Positions 1 to 7,168 of a stretch of DNA of 39,712 nt are shown in pieces. The notes beneath the pieces were generated by a model. It made no database searches, had not been told where the DNA came from, and saw nothing but the letters and a program-made list of their open reading frames with translations. The DNA comes from Leptolyngbyaceae cyanobacterium (GTDB lineage: Bacteria; Cyanobacteriota; Cyanobacteriia; Cyanobacteriales; Aerosakkonemataceae): the NCBI GenBank assembly GCA_036703985.1, contig DATNQN010000019.1:1-39712 (forward strand), read 5' to 3'. Each line of letters begins with the position of its first letter. The first letter of the stretch is position 1. The translations under genes were made by a program, and so were the position numbers.

Positions 1-3
1 ATT

Positions 4-27
4 CAGGAGTCAGGAGCCAGGAGCCAG
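4..27. repeat. CAGGAGY heptamer tandem repeat
   Basis: Three tandem heptamers (CAGGAGT, then CAGGAGC twice) plus a partial fourth. This is the short tandem heptamer class common in filamentous cyanobacteria. A related GGCAGGA unit recurs at 9633-9681 and, on the other strand, inside the coding region at 5944-5978. Confidence 0.75.
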
Positions 28-103
28 AATAGTTACCAAAAGAGGAATCGATAGTAGTGATATTTGGAGAATTTCAGTCAGCTTGACTCTTAAAGTCTTT
101 TTA

Positions 104-131
104 ATTCTGAATTCTGAATTCTGAATTCTGA
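104..131. repeat. ATTCTGA heptamer, four copies
   Basis: Four perfect tandem copies of ATTCTGA upstream of the Rpn-family gene. The stretch from 1 to 321 contains no gene that I can see, only this repeat, the preceding heptamer array and two hairpins. Confidence 0.8.
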
Positions 132-193
132 ATCCTTACTAAAGTACTTGTGTTTACGTCTAATACCATTTATTGATGAAGATGCAACTAATT

Positions 194-247
194 AGCCTGC
201 TGCCGGCAGGCTTTGTTCTGGTAGCCCCAGGCTTCTAGCCTGTGGGG
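194..247. repeat. Two adjacent hairpins in intergenic DNA
   Basis: The first hairpin has arms AGCCTGC and GCAGGCT (194-200, 206-212). The second has arms CCCCAGGCT and AGCCTGTGGGG with a two-base bulge (225-233, 237-247). Such GC-rich palindromes are common dispersed repeats in cyanobacterial intergenic DNA. Neither is followed by a T-tract, so a terminator role is not supported. Confidence 0.55.
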
Positions 248-321
248 CAATAAAGCGCAACTTCATAAAGAATTGGTATAATTCAGACTTTCTTCTTGAA
301 CATTAAATCTTTTAAGCTAGT

Positions 322-1155
322 ATGAGTTATGACAGCACCCTCAAATACTTAATCGAAGAATATCCCCAAGCAATTATTGAATGGTTGCTTAACATCACTA
401 TTTCCGAACAGCCGGAATTACTCAATACTGAACTAAACTTAGAACCTATCCGTGCTGATGGAGTATTTTTCTTAAAAATTACCAATAAAATTGTTCATTT
501 AGAATTTCAGACTGCACCTCAATCAAAACCCCCTCTACCGTTGCGAATGCTAGATTATTGGGTAAGATTATATCGCCAATATAATACTAGCATTGAACAA
601 ATTGTTATCTTCTTAAAACCTACAACTTCAGAGGAAGTATTGATCAATGAATTTAGAACTACTAATACTTTTCACCGTTATCGAGTTTTGAGAATTTGGG
701 AATGTGACCCCCAACCCTTATTAGTAACGCCAGCACTATTACCTTTAGCTGTACTAGCTAAAACTGATCATCCAAACACAATATTAGAACAAGTCTCAGC
801 GAAAGTAAATATAATAGAAGATAGAAGACAGCAAATTAACGTCTCAGCCTGTGTTCAGCTTCTAGCTGGAATTAAGTTTGATGCCAATTTAATTAACGCC
901 TATTTCCGGGAGGATATTATGCAAGAATCTGTCGTGTACCAAAAAATTGTTCAAGAAGGTTTAGAACAAGGAAGACGTTCTGAAGTTAAATTAATTCTGC
1001 GATTACTTCAGCGTCATTTGGGAAAAATAAGTCCTGAAAGCCAAAATCAAATTCAAGATTTATCTTTTACCCAATTAGAAGATTTAGGAGAAGCCTTATT
1101 AGATTTTCAAACAGAAACAGACCTGATTAATTGGTTAACTGTGAACTGTTCTTAA
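322..1155 (+). CDS. Rpn-family PD-(D/E)XK nuclease with C-terminal DUF4351
   Basis: The 277-residue protein has the layout of the Rpn (recombination-promoting nuclease, 'putative transposase') family, very abundant in filamentous cyanobacteria. The likely active site is D46 followed by E61-F-Q63 in HLEFQ, the E-x-Q variant of the PD-(D/E)XK signature. A DUF4351-like helical tail covers about 225-277 (GRRSEVKLILRLLQRHLG). Characterised Rpn proteins are DNA endonucleases linked to phage defence and recombination; that activity is inferred here. Inside the frame, GGGAGG at 908-913 lies five bases before an in-frame ATG at 919. The segment from that point is duplicated downstream at 1218-1385. 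No obvious partner gene is adjacent. Family assignment is confident; activity is not demonstrated. Confidence 0.85.
   Translation: MSYDSTLKYLIEEYPQAIIEWLLNITISEQPELLNTELNLEPIRADGVFFLKITNKIVHLEFQTAPQSKPPLPLRMLDYWVRLYRQYNTSIEQIVIFLKPTTSEEVLINEFRTTNTFHRYRVLRIWECDPQPLLVTPALLPLAVLAKTDHPNTILEQVSAKVNIIEDRRQQINVSACVQLLAGIKFDANLINAYFREDIMQESVVYQKIVQEGLEQGRRSEVKLILRLLQRHLGKISPESQNQIQDLSFTQLEDLGEALLDFQTETDLINWLTVNCS
919..1155 (+). CDS. Possible intragenic RpnS-like small protein (internal start)
   Basis: An in-frame ATG at 919 is preceded by a strong Shine-Dalgarno-like GGGAGG (908-913) at five-base spacing, inside the Rpn gene. Initiation here would give a 78-residue protein starting MQESVVYQ and containing only the DUF4351-like C-terminal region. 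In E. coli Rpn genes, small proteins made from internal starts neutralise the full-length nuclease; I recall this from the literature. What is seen is the signal and the frame. That it is used, and that it works as an antitoxin, is inference. The downstream duplication begins at this same signal, which lends it weight. Confidence 0.35.
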   Translation: MQESVVYQKIVQEGLEQGRRSEVKLILRLLQRHLGKISPESQNQIQDLSFTQLEDLGEALLDFQTETDLINWLTVNCS

Positions 1156-1217
1156 AAATCAATTTCAAAAGTGATAACAACATGAAATATCATTAACAAA
1201 AATCTATTCTCTTTTTT

Positions 1218-1387
1218 GGGAGGATATTATGCAAGAATCTGTCGTGTACCAAAAAATTATTCGAGAAGGTTTAGAACCAGGAAGACGTTCTGAAGTTAAA
1301 TTAATTCTGCGATTACTTCAGCGTCATTTGGGAAAAATAAGTCCTGAAAGCCAAAATCAAATTCAAGATTTATCTTTCACCCAATGA
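1218..1387 (+). pseudogene. Duplicated 3' fragment of the Rpn gene (52-codon ORF)
   Basis: Positions 1218-1385 are a near-identical copy of 908-1075, offset by 310 bases with only a handful of substitutions. The copy starts at the GGGAGG signal, keeps the ATG (1229) and reads 52 codons (MQESVVYQKIIREGLEPGRR and on) to a TGA at 1385-1387. It therefore lacks the last 26 or so residues of the parent. It could be a dead fragment from an unequal duplication, or an expressed stand-alone version of the DUF4351 region. The preserved frame and ribosome-binding signal favour at least recent translatability. Confidence 0.7.
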
Positions 1388-1426
1388 TTGAGTTTTAATT
1401 CTCTTTTTAAAGAATATATGACTAAA

Positions 1427-1531
1427 TACAGCAGGGAACAGGGAACTCTTAACAGGGAACAGAGTTAAAAGTCTATTAGCACAAGGCTTTTTTCCTAAAG
1501 TTTGTACCTCGTTTACCCAAAATCTGCTGTA
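1427..1531. mobile_element. Small non-autonomous element with TACAGCAG ends, copy 1
   Basis: About 105 bases bounded by TACAGCAG on the left and its inverted complement CTGCTGTA on the right. The interior carries CAGGGAACAGGGAAC, TTTGTACCTCGTTTACC and AAAATCTGCTG. A second copy with the same ends and interior lies at 7019-7108; this one is about 15 bases longer near its left end. It carries no ORF. The pattern suits a MITE-like or other dispersed repeat. Target-site duplication is unclear. Confidence 0.6.
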
Positions 1532-1822
1532 TATTTAAACTTATTTAATTGCATAAGTATATACTTATTCTAAACAGGGGTCAATACCTTCTAAAATCCT
1601 CTTTGCTTTAGTTTTATATTTTCGCATTCCATAAAAGCGTGAACTAATACCAATTCACTAAAAGATTGTAACAGATATAAATCGTCAAACCCTTGTCAAA
1701 TCTGGTATTTCCCATTTTGAATTTTGTTGGCGAAGCCTTGCCGAAGGCTATTTTGAATTTTGAATTGGTATAAACCCTCCCCTCTCTCCCCCTGTCTGCC
1801 CCAATTTGCAACTCTTATTGGT

Positions 1823-2117
1823 CTAAAAGCTTAATTCTTCTTGTGGTGAGAGCGTTTGTGCGTTAGCAACACCCCGTGCCAAACAAAATTGTTCCATTGC
1901 TTTGGTTTGGCTTTGCAAGTCATCTTTCTGGTTATTGGAAGAAACCCGGCAGTATATCACTATTTTGTGAGGATATTTACCTGTTTTGATGCAATTCAGT
2001 GTAGACGCGCTGATTACCTATAGTCCTTTCGGGAATTAATTTACCTTATTGTTCCCATCGACACAGTGTGGAAGCTGATACTCCCACCAAATCACCAAAT
2101 TCTGAGACTTTCCACAT
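1823..2117 (-). pseudogene. IS607-type serine recombinase (tnpA) relic
   Basis: The minus strand from ATG at 2117 reads MWKVSEFGDLVGVSASTL, then CRWEQ, a stop, and GKLIPERTIGNQRVYTELH. A frame change then leads to GKYPHKIVIYCRVSS and NNQKDDLQSQTKAMEQFC. The first part is the MerR-like DNA-binding domain and the YCRVSS part is the catalytic N-terminal motif (nucleophile Ser) of IS607-family TnpA serine recombinases. It has an in-frame stop, at least one frameshift, and ends near 1823 without the rest of the recombinase domain. No tnpB is found next to it. It is a dead insertion-sequence remnant. Confidence 0.75.
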
Positions 2118-2527
2118 TAAACTTGCTCATCATGCCTAATTATAAGCAAGTTTAGCTAATAATTTTCCGATTTAGTCTTCCTCTTTGAGCAGGAACACAG
2201 GATTTTTACCCGGAAGACTACAAATGTTAGCTGTAAACCTCAATAAATGAGAGTTAAATATTGTTACTGCTGTCTAAGTATTCTCAAATCTAATGCTAAG
2301 AATCAGTAAAAATCAATACTTTTTCTTAAACATTTTTTTAGCTTTCAAATTAACTTTCAATGAGCTTTGAAAATATTGGTGACGGCGGTGAATGTGTTTG
2401 GTACATTATATACAGTGCTAAATTTAGTTTAACAAGTAAATTTTTGCAGCCTGAAGATTAAAGTATAACTGTTTACCAAAGTAAAGCAGGGTTATACCCC
2501 TCACGGATCTCACAAATGGGAGTAATC
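2118..2527. other. AT-rich non-coding stretch
   Basis: Between the IS607 relic and the small ORF at 2528 I see no gene, RNA or clear repeat. The stretch is AT-rich. It probably contains the promoter region for the coiled-coil gene downstream, but no promoter stands out. Confidence 0.5.
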
Positions 2528-2617
2528 ATGCAACTAGAGGTTGACGGTCGAGAAGTGGACAATGCTATAAAAGCATCAGGTTTTAAATGCAAAATCGAGA
2601 AAACTAAATTTACATGA
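2528..2617 (+). CDS. Possible 29-residue small protein
   Basis: A short ORF (MQLEVDGREVDNAIKASGFK and nine more residues) starts with ATG, has GGGAG at 2518-2522 five bases before it, and ends in TGA. It precedes the coiled-coil gene on the same strand by about 120 bases. I recognise no family. It could be a leader peptide, a small protein, or chance. Confidence 0.25.
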   Translation: MQLEVDGREVDNAIKASGFKCKIEKTKFT

Positions 2618-2739
2618 CCAGTCTCTCTGACTAGCCAAAGTTAAACTTGGCTTTAAGAGAAAACCCTGATCGGATGCAGTTGATAAGCAATGCTAAAGCC
2701 AGCACTGCTGAACAGTTTTAAGCAGATGGGTCAAGAGTG

Positions 2740-4290
2740 ATGAATATAGCTGACACCTCAAACAACGGAAATGAGATTGAACCCTTAAATTCTGCTGATG
2801 CGCCACCACCAGAGGAGGCGAGTTCTTCCCTGTACCCAGTTGTGCATGATCAAGATATGGCTGCGAGCAATTTACCGCTACTGAAACCAGCCGCAGATCA
2901 GGTGTATGAAACCGCAGTATTGGAAAATGCGGAGGATAGCACCCCACAAGACTGGGTGGCGGAACCTGATAGTGCAGAACAAGCGTTTGTAGATGCCGAA
3001 TTCCAAAAGTTAGTGACGTTAAATGAAGAGTTACGTAACGCTAATAATGAGTTGTATGCTTCCGTGGAGAAGTTAAAGCAGGAATTGGCGGAGGCTGATC
3101 GGATTTTACAATGGCAAAAGACTCGCTCTAGTGTTACTGAGTCGATGTTAAACCAACAAACTCAAGAATTAAGTGCAGCCCAAGAGCAAATTCAGTCTTT
3201 ATTCCAACAGTTAGAAACGAGTGTACAAACTGTACAACACCAAGAACTTTGTATTGAAACCTACAAAGCACAACTGCAAATTAGTCAACAGCGTTTAGCA
3301 CAATTAGAGCGGGAATGTTCGTTGTTGCAAACTAATTATCATGAACAGTCCCAACAGTTGTTACAGTCAGAAAGTACCTGTCGGGAGTTGCGGTCTAGAC
3401 TGATGCGCCAGCAGCGCCAAACTTTACAATTTAAGGCGGCGTTAGAAAAATGCTTAGATACGCCTGTACCACCGCACTACGACACTTTAGACGATAGTAA
3501 CCAGAATTTCCCAAGTTTTCATAATCACATTGTGGGGCAGTCTCGATTTTCTCGTAAAGCGCGATCGCTCTTCCCCAATGCACAGCCGATTAAACCTTGG
3601 TCAGCAGACTCAGATCAAGGCAGCCAGACTTTTCATTCTTGGCTAGAACCGACTTTTACACCTCCATCTCAAAGCAGTTATCCCACCACACCTTTCCCAA
3701 CGCCGGAAAATGGGACAGAGGAACAAGAAAAACACACATCACCTCAACCAAGCCCATCACCAGTAGATGAGGAAGAGAACAAATCAACATCCTCTACGGC
3801 TCATTCTCCAGAGCTTGATCAACAGCTAGAAAGTTTGATTCAAATCTTTTTTGCTTCGGGGCAGGAGTCAACCACTCCAGTACCTAGAGAATCTGCCACA
3901 CCTGTTGTGGATAATTTCACGCCAACTGTCGAAAAAGACAACAAAGCACCAGAGCAGCCACCCAAGCAACCAGAGACAGAAATTAATCCGGCTGTAACTA
4001 CTTATAACTCTTGGCCATTAGATTTTACCTTGTCATTAACTCAGGAACCGCCAGTCAATAGTAGTTCTCCACAATCTCAAAATGATCATGGAGAACTTGA
4101 GGACTACTGGGCAGATATTGCCACGCCACCACAGCCAAAATTACCGCTCACTGATTTACCAAAAGAATCAGTCATGGAAAAAGGTAATACTAAATCACCT
4201 TCACCGTTGATTTATCCACAACGTCCACCAAAGGGGCGGAAGTCCTTAGCATCTGTAGAGTTACCAAATTTCCGCCCAAAGAGTCAGTAG
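2740..4290 (+). CDS. Coiled-coil protein of unknown function
   Basis: A roughly 516-residue hydrophilic protein. Residues 1-85 are acidic and low in structure. About 88-230 is rich in Gln, Glu and Leu with strong heptad character (EELRNANNELYASVEKLKQE, ESTCRELRSRLMRQQRQ), suggesting a long coiled coil. About 240-517 is rich in Pro, Ser and Thr and probably disordered. There is no signal peptide or membrane segment. I recognise no enzymatic domain. The ATG at 2740 is taken over the overlapping GTG at 2737; no convincing ribosome-binding site distinguishes them. A scaffold-like or regulatory role fits the composition but is inference. It is convergent with cruA. Confidence 0.75.
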   Translation: MNIADTSNNGNEIEPLNSADAPPPEEASSSLYPVVHDQDMAASNLPLLKPAADQVYETAVLENAEDSTPQDWVAEPDSAEQAFVDAEFQKLVTLNEELRNANNELYASVEKLKQELAEADRILQWQKTRSSVTESMLNQQTQELSAAQEQIQSLFQQLETSVQTVQHQELCIETYKAQLQISQQRLAQLERECSLLQTNYHEQSQQLLQSESTCRELRSRLMRQQRQTLQFKAALEKCLDTPVPPHYDTLDDSNQNFPSFHNHIVGQSRFSRKARSLFPNAQPIKPWSADSDQGSQTFHSWLEPTFTPPSQSSYPTTPFPTPENGTEEQEKHTSPQPSPSPVDEEENKSTSSTAHSPELDQQLESLIQIFFASGQESTTPVPRESATPVVDNFTPTVEKDNKAPEQPPKQPETEINPAVTTYNSWPLDFTLSLTQEPPVNSSSPQSQNDHGELEDYWADIATPPQPKLPLTDLPKESVMEKGNTKSPSPLIYPQRPPKGRKSLASVELPNFRPKSQ

Positions 4291-4334
4291 GTTAAAGGCG
4301 GTGAGCAGTTAGCCATCAGCCATCAACTCAAATC

Positions 4335-6491
4335 CTACTTGACCAATTTTGAATTTTGAATTTTGAATTGTGAATTGGTATAGTGACTCGTTTCCGGGTG
4401 AAACTGGATTACTTGCTGACGCGATCGCGGTTTTCCTGTGGTAATTGCATAGTTAATGGCCACTAATTGTAACCACAATCCAGGGAAAGATGGTTCTAGC
4501 CAAGATTGGCTGATTTTGAGGAACTGTGGCAACCATCCACCTACAACCAAACTGACTAAAGCATGGCGACTATAGTTAAAATAGTTACCTAACCATCTTA
4601 ATAAATCCCTGAATCCGGCCAATTGCCAAATCCAGATGAGCAACGCCGGATTTTTGAAGGCAGCTTTTAGGGCTAGACGGTTAAAAGTAAACCAATCACA
4701 GCGATCTTTGATAAAGTTATCGGCTATCTCCGGCGGTTCATCTGCTAATAAACCAAAGAAGGTATTAAGCATGGCGTTGATGCGTTGAGGAGGGATGAAC
4801 TTCCCAGTAGGAACCATCATGCCCTTAGAGAATAGCCAGGTGATGGAAACGTTGCTTTGATAGGCACGAATTTTATTGAGATGGGAAGAAGTGAGTAAAT
4901 CGTGTTTGAGGGCAATATCTAGCAAAGTGGTGAGACGTTCCAAGTTACGGACAAGAGAACCAAACCCAGTGAAAACCAGAGGAGATTGGAGGGAAGCAGC
5001 ATCACCAATAGAGATTAATCGATCAAAAGCTACAGTGCGATCGCTACTACTCACACTAAAATGCCCCGGAATATAGCCAAAAGTTGGTTTTTTCCAAACT
5101 AGCTGATCTAAATCACAACGCCGATACTCCGGCAGAATGGTAAAAAAGTCCTCATACATTTCTAGCAAAGAGCCAGGGTTTTGAGCATTTACTTCATGGT
5201 AGTGGAAGAGATAAATTGTCAGTTCCTGCCCCTTACCAGGAAATAATTCCCAAATCAACTGTCTACCTCGTGAAATATCCCCGTGACTGTAGAGAACATC
5301 CCCATACTGTGCATCCCAAACACCAGGCTCAAAGCCTTCAACTATTGCCCCCACAGTTGGACATACACTATCAAACGCTCTACCGCCATTTAACTGCCAA
5401 GCAATAGGCGAAGCTGTTCCCATCGCATCTACCAGCAAGCGCCCACTTACCTGTGTTTCTTCACCACTGATTAAACTCTTGACAGTAACTACAACTTGTG
5501 TATTATCAATATCTGCCCGAATGAACTCTGTTTCATCCCAAATATCACCACCAGCAGTTTGTAGCTTTTTCCCGCACAATTGCAACAGCTTTTCGGAATC
5601 TAAAGCCAGATTTAGCACTGTTGGCGTGTGTAAAACAGGTGCTTTGAGATGAGAGGGATTATTGGCATCAAAAAACTTATTAAAACCATCTTTGTATTCT
5701 CTGGCAATAATGCCTTCCACCTCAGCCGCAGTCAGCAAACCCAAATTAATCAAACTTTGGATTTCATCACGGGAAATATTCCATTCCCGATTCATGCGCC
5801 CAAAGGGTAAACGCTCAATTAGCAGCACTTTATAGCCTAATTGCGCCATCGCCGCCGCATGAATCGAACCTAAAGCACCGCCGATGTAGATCAGGTCGTA
5901 TTGGGGGGATGAGGGGGATGAGGGGGAAATGTTACCTTCTACTTCCTGCCTCCTGCCTCCTGCCTCCTGCCTCCTGTCTTGCGAAAACACTACCTGACGG
6001 GGCTTTTGGGGATTTTTTACTCCTTCCCGCCAGCGTTGTTCCCACCAATAAGCCCGTCTGAGGTCATATTCCCCATGAGGCATTTTCTGAAAATACTTGA
6101 CAGTTAGGGGATAATAAGATTCCAGCTCTGCGAAAATCGACTTTTGCCAATTAATTGCAGGTGGTTTCGGGTAGTGATGGGGAAAACTGCTTCTAATGCC
6201 TGTAGTGAGACGGTGTAGAATTTGTCCCTCATTGGGAAAGGGTCGATTGCCCCAACGAAACACTTTAAGGTAAGTAGTGCGTTGCACCGACCAAACAAAC
6301 ACAGATAACTCATCTGGCAAACCTTCCGAAACAGAACCGCCAGGAGTGGTATTTTTTACGGGGTTTCGTAAGCAAAAACCTGTTGGGGTCAGTATTTTTT
6401 CGCCATACTCTGGGGCAAAATCTGTTTGTAGCCAAGTACGTACAGCCGCCGTATCGGGAGTAGGAATTTCTAAATAAAGGATTTCCTGCAT
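4335..6491 (-). CDS. cruA: CruA-type lycopene cyclase family flavoprotein
   Basis: An FAD-dependent membrane-associated oxidoreductase of the CruA/CruP family, expected to cyclise lycopene ends to carotene rings. An N-terminal region (1-165) precedes a dinucleotide-binding motif at about 198-228 (YDLIYIGGALGS and KVLLIER), then the family blocks FGRMNREWNISRDE, LLVDAMGTASPIAWQLNGGR and LISIGDAASLQSPLVFTGFG. These match CruA better than CruP from memory. Two oddities stand out. Residues about 171-196, just before the FAD motif, are encoded by GGCAGGA heptamers and TCATCCCCC repeats. The last dozen or so residues (NSQFKIQNSKLVK) are encoded by a second heptamer array. The frame stays open through both. 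Moderately sure of CruA over CruP. Confidence 0.85.
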   Translation of the reverse strand: MQEILYLEIPTPDTAAVRTWLQTDFAPEYGEKILTPTGFCLRNPVKNTTPGGSVSEGLPDELSVFVWSVQRTTYLKVFRWGNRPFPNEGQILHRLTTGIRSSFPHHYPKPPAINWQKSIFAELESYYPLTVKYFQKMPHGEYDLRRAYWWEQRWREGVKNPQKPRQVVFSQDRRQEAGGRRQEVEGNISPSSPSSPQYDLIYIGGALGSIHAAAMAQLGYKVLLIERLPFGRMNREWNISRDEIQSLINLGLLTAAEVEGIIAREYKDGFNKFFDANNPSHLKAPVLHTPTVLNLALDSEKLLQLCGKKLQTAGGDIWDETEFIRADIDNTQVVVTVKSLISGEETQVSGRLLVDAMGTASPIAWQLNGGRAFDSVCPTVGAIVEGFEPGVWDAQYGDVLYSHGDISRGRQLIWELFPGKGQELTIYLFHYHEVNAQNPGSLLEMYEDFFTILPEYRRCDLDQLVWKKPTFGYIPGHFSVSSSDRTVAFDRLISIGDAASLQSPLVFTGFGSLVRNLERLTTLLDIALKHDLLTSSHLNKIRAYQSNVSITWLFSKGMMVPTGKFIPPQRINAMLNTFFGLLADEPPEIADNFIKDRCDWFTFNRLALKAAFKNPALLIWIWQLAGFRDLLRWLGNYFNYSRHALVSLVVGGWLPQFLKISQSWLEPSFPGLWLQLVAINYAITTGKPRSRQQVIQFHPETSHYTNSQFKIQNSKLVK
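4343..4378. repeat. GAATTTT heptamer repeat overlapping the 3' end of cruA
   Basis: Tandem GAATTTT-type heptamers (the last two diverged to GAATTGT and GAATTGG) straddle the cruA stop region and encode its extreme C-terminus. Related sequence ending in GAATTGGTATA occurs near 1750-1772. Confidence 0.7.
5944..5978. repeat. TCCTGCC heptamer repeat inside cruA
   Basis: Four TCCTGCC units and one TCCTGTC unit, the reverse complement of the GGCAGGA units at 9633-9681. Thirty-five bases encode an in-frame stretch (RRQEAGGRRQE) immediately before the FAD-binding motif of cruA. Next to it (about 5908-5935) are short GGGGGATGA repeats that encode a Ser-Pro-rich stretch. Confidence 0.9.
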
Positions 6492-6694
6492 TGTCCGCTA
6501 ATATCTCCTCTTAATCTACTCTCCCAGACAGATTTGGCGCAGGTAGAAAGTAGGCTACACTCCGCCCTAACAGTTGCATATAGCTTCGGTGTTCGCCCAG
6601 CGTCTCTTTCGCCAAGCGTTCCGGGGCAAAAAGAAGAAATTCTATTAGTTTGTCAAGTTTATTGTTCATGTTGTAAATTTTGTGAACCCACGCC

Positions 6695-6928
6695 ATGAAT
6701 TATCCCATCCCAGATAGTCCCCAAGAAATTGTCGCCTTGCGACAACAACCGGTTGATGAAGAACTGGTAGCTGCGGTAATTGCTGGAGTAGTTAGAGTTG
6801 TTCGCGCTCAGGGTCAATCTTTAGAAGAGTTAACTGCTGAGGTGTTAGCAGATGACCCAGTATTAGATCGTAGTCAACGCCGTTGGTTGAGCAAGGTCAT
6901 TGCTCAAGCTTGGGAAAAATTTCCTTAA
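6695..6928 (+). CDS. Small conserved-looking hypothetical protein (77 residues)
   Basis: A 77-residue soluble, mostly helical and acidic protein (EELVAAVIAGVVRVVRAQGQ and DRSQRRWLSKVIAQAWEKF). There is no signal peptide, membrane segment or metal motif. I recognise the style of short cyanobacterial conserved proteins but no named family. It is divergent from cruA, about 200 bases away. Function unknown. Confidence 0.65.
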   Translation: MNYPIPDSPQEIVALRQQPVDEELVAAVIAGVVRVVRAQGQSLEELTAEVLADDPVLDRSQRRWLSKVIAQAWEKFP

Positions 6929-7018
6929 GGTTTAGGTTTTGAGTTAAATTGCTGACTCGCTATTTTAATTTTTTCAGGTGTGGGAGCGGAAATATAGCGA
7001 TCGTTAGGAATTTACGTA

Positions 7019-7108
7019 TACAGCAGGGAACAGGGAACAGAGTTGAAGTCTCTTGGTATATGGCTTTGTTCCTAAAATTTGTACCTCATTTACCTAAAAT
7101 CTGCTGTA
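7019..7108. mobile_element. Small non-autonomous element with TACAGCAG ends, copy 2
   Basis: The ends TACAGCAG and CTGCTGTA and the internal words (CAGGGAACAG, TTTGTACCTCATTTACC, AAAATCTGCTG) match the copy at 1427-1531. The copy is shorter by about 15 bases. It sits just downstream of the 77-residue protein and downstream of cimA, in convergent intergenic space. Confidence 0.6.
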
Positions 7109-7168
7109 AGTCATTAATTGACTTTTGTAGGGCAGGCATCTTGCCTGCCATCAAAGTGTTAGTAACGG

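Noticed and set aside
6511-6696. A 61-codon minus-strand ORF between cruA and the 77-residue gene
   Set aside because: No ribosome-binding site, no recognisable family, and its sequence resembles dispersed repeat DNA. It overlaps the start of the plus-strand gene.
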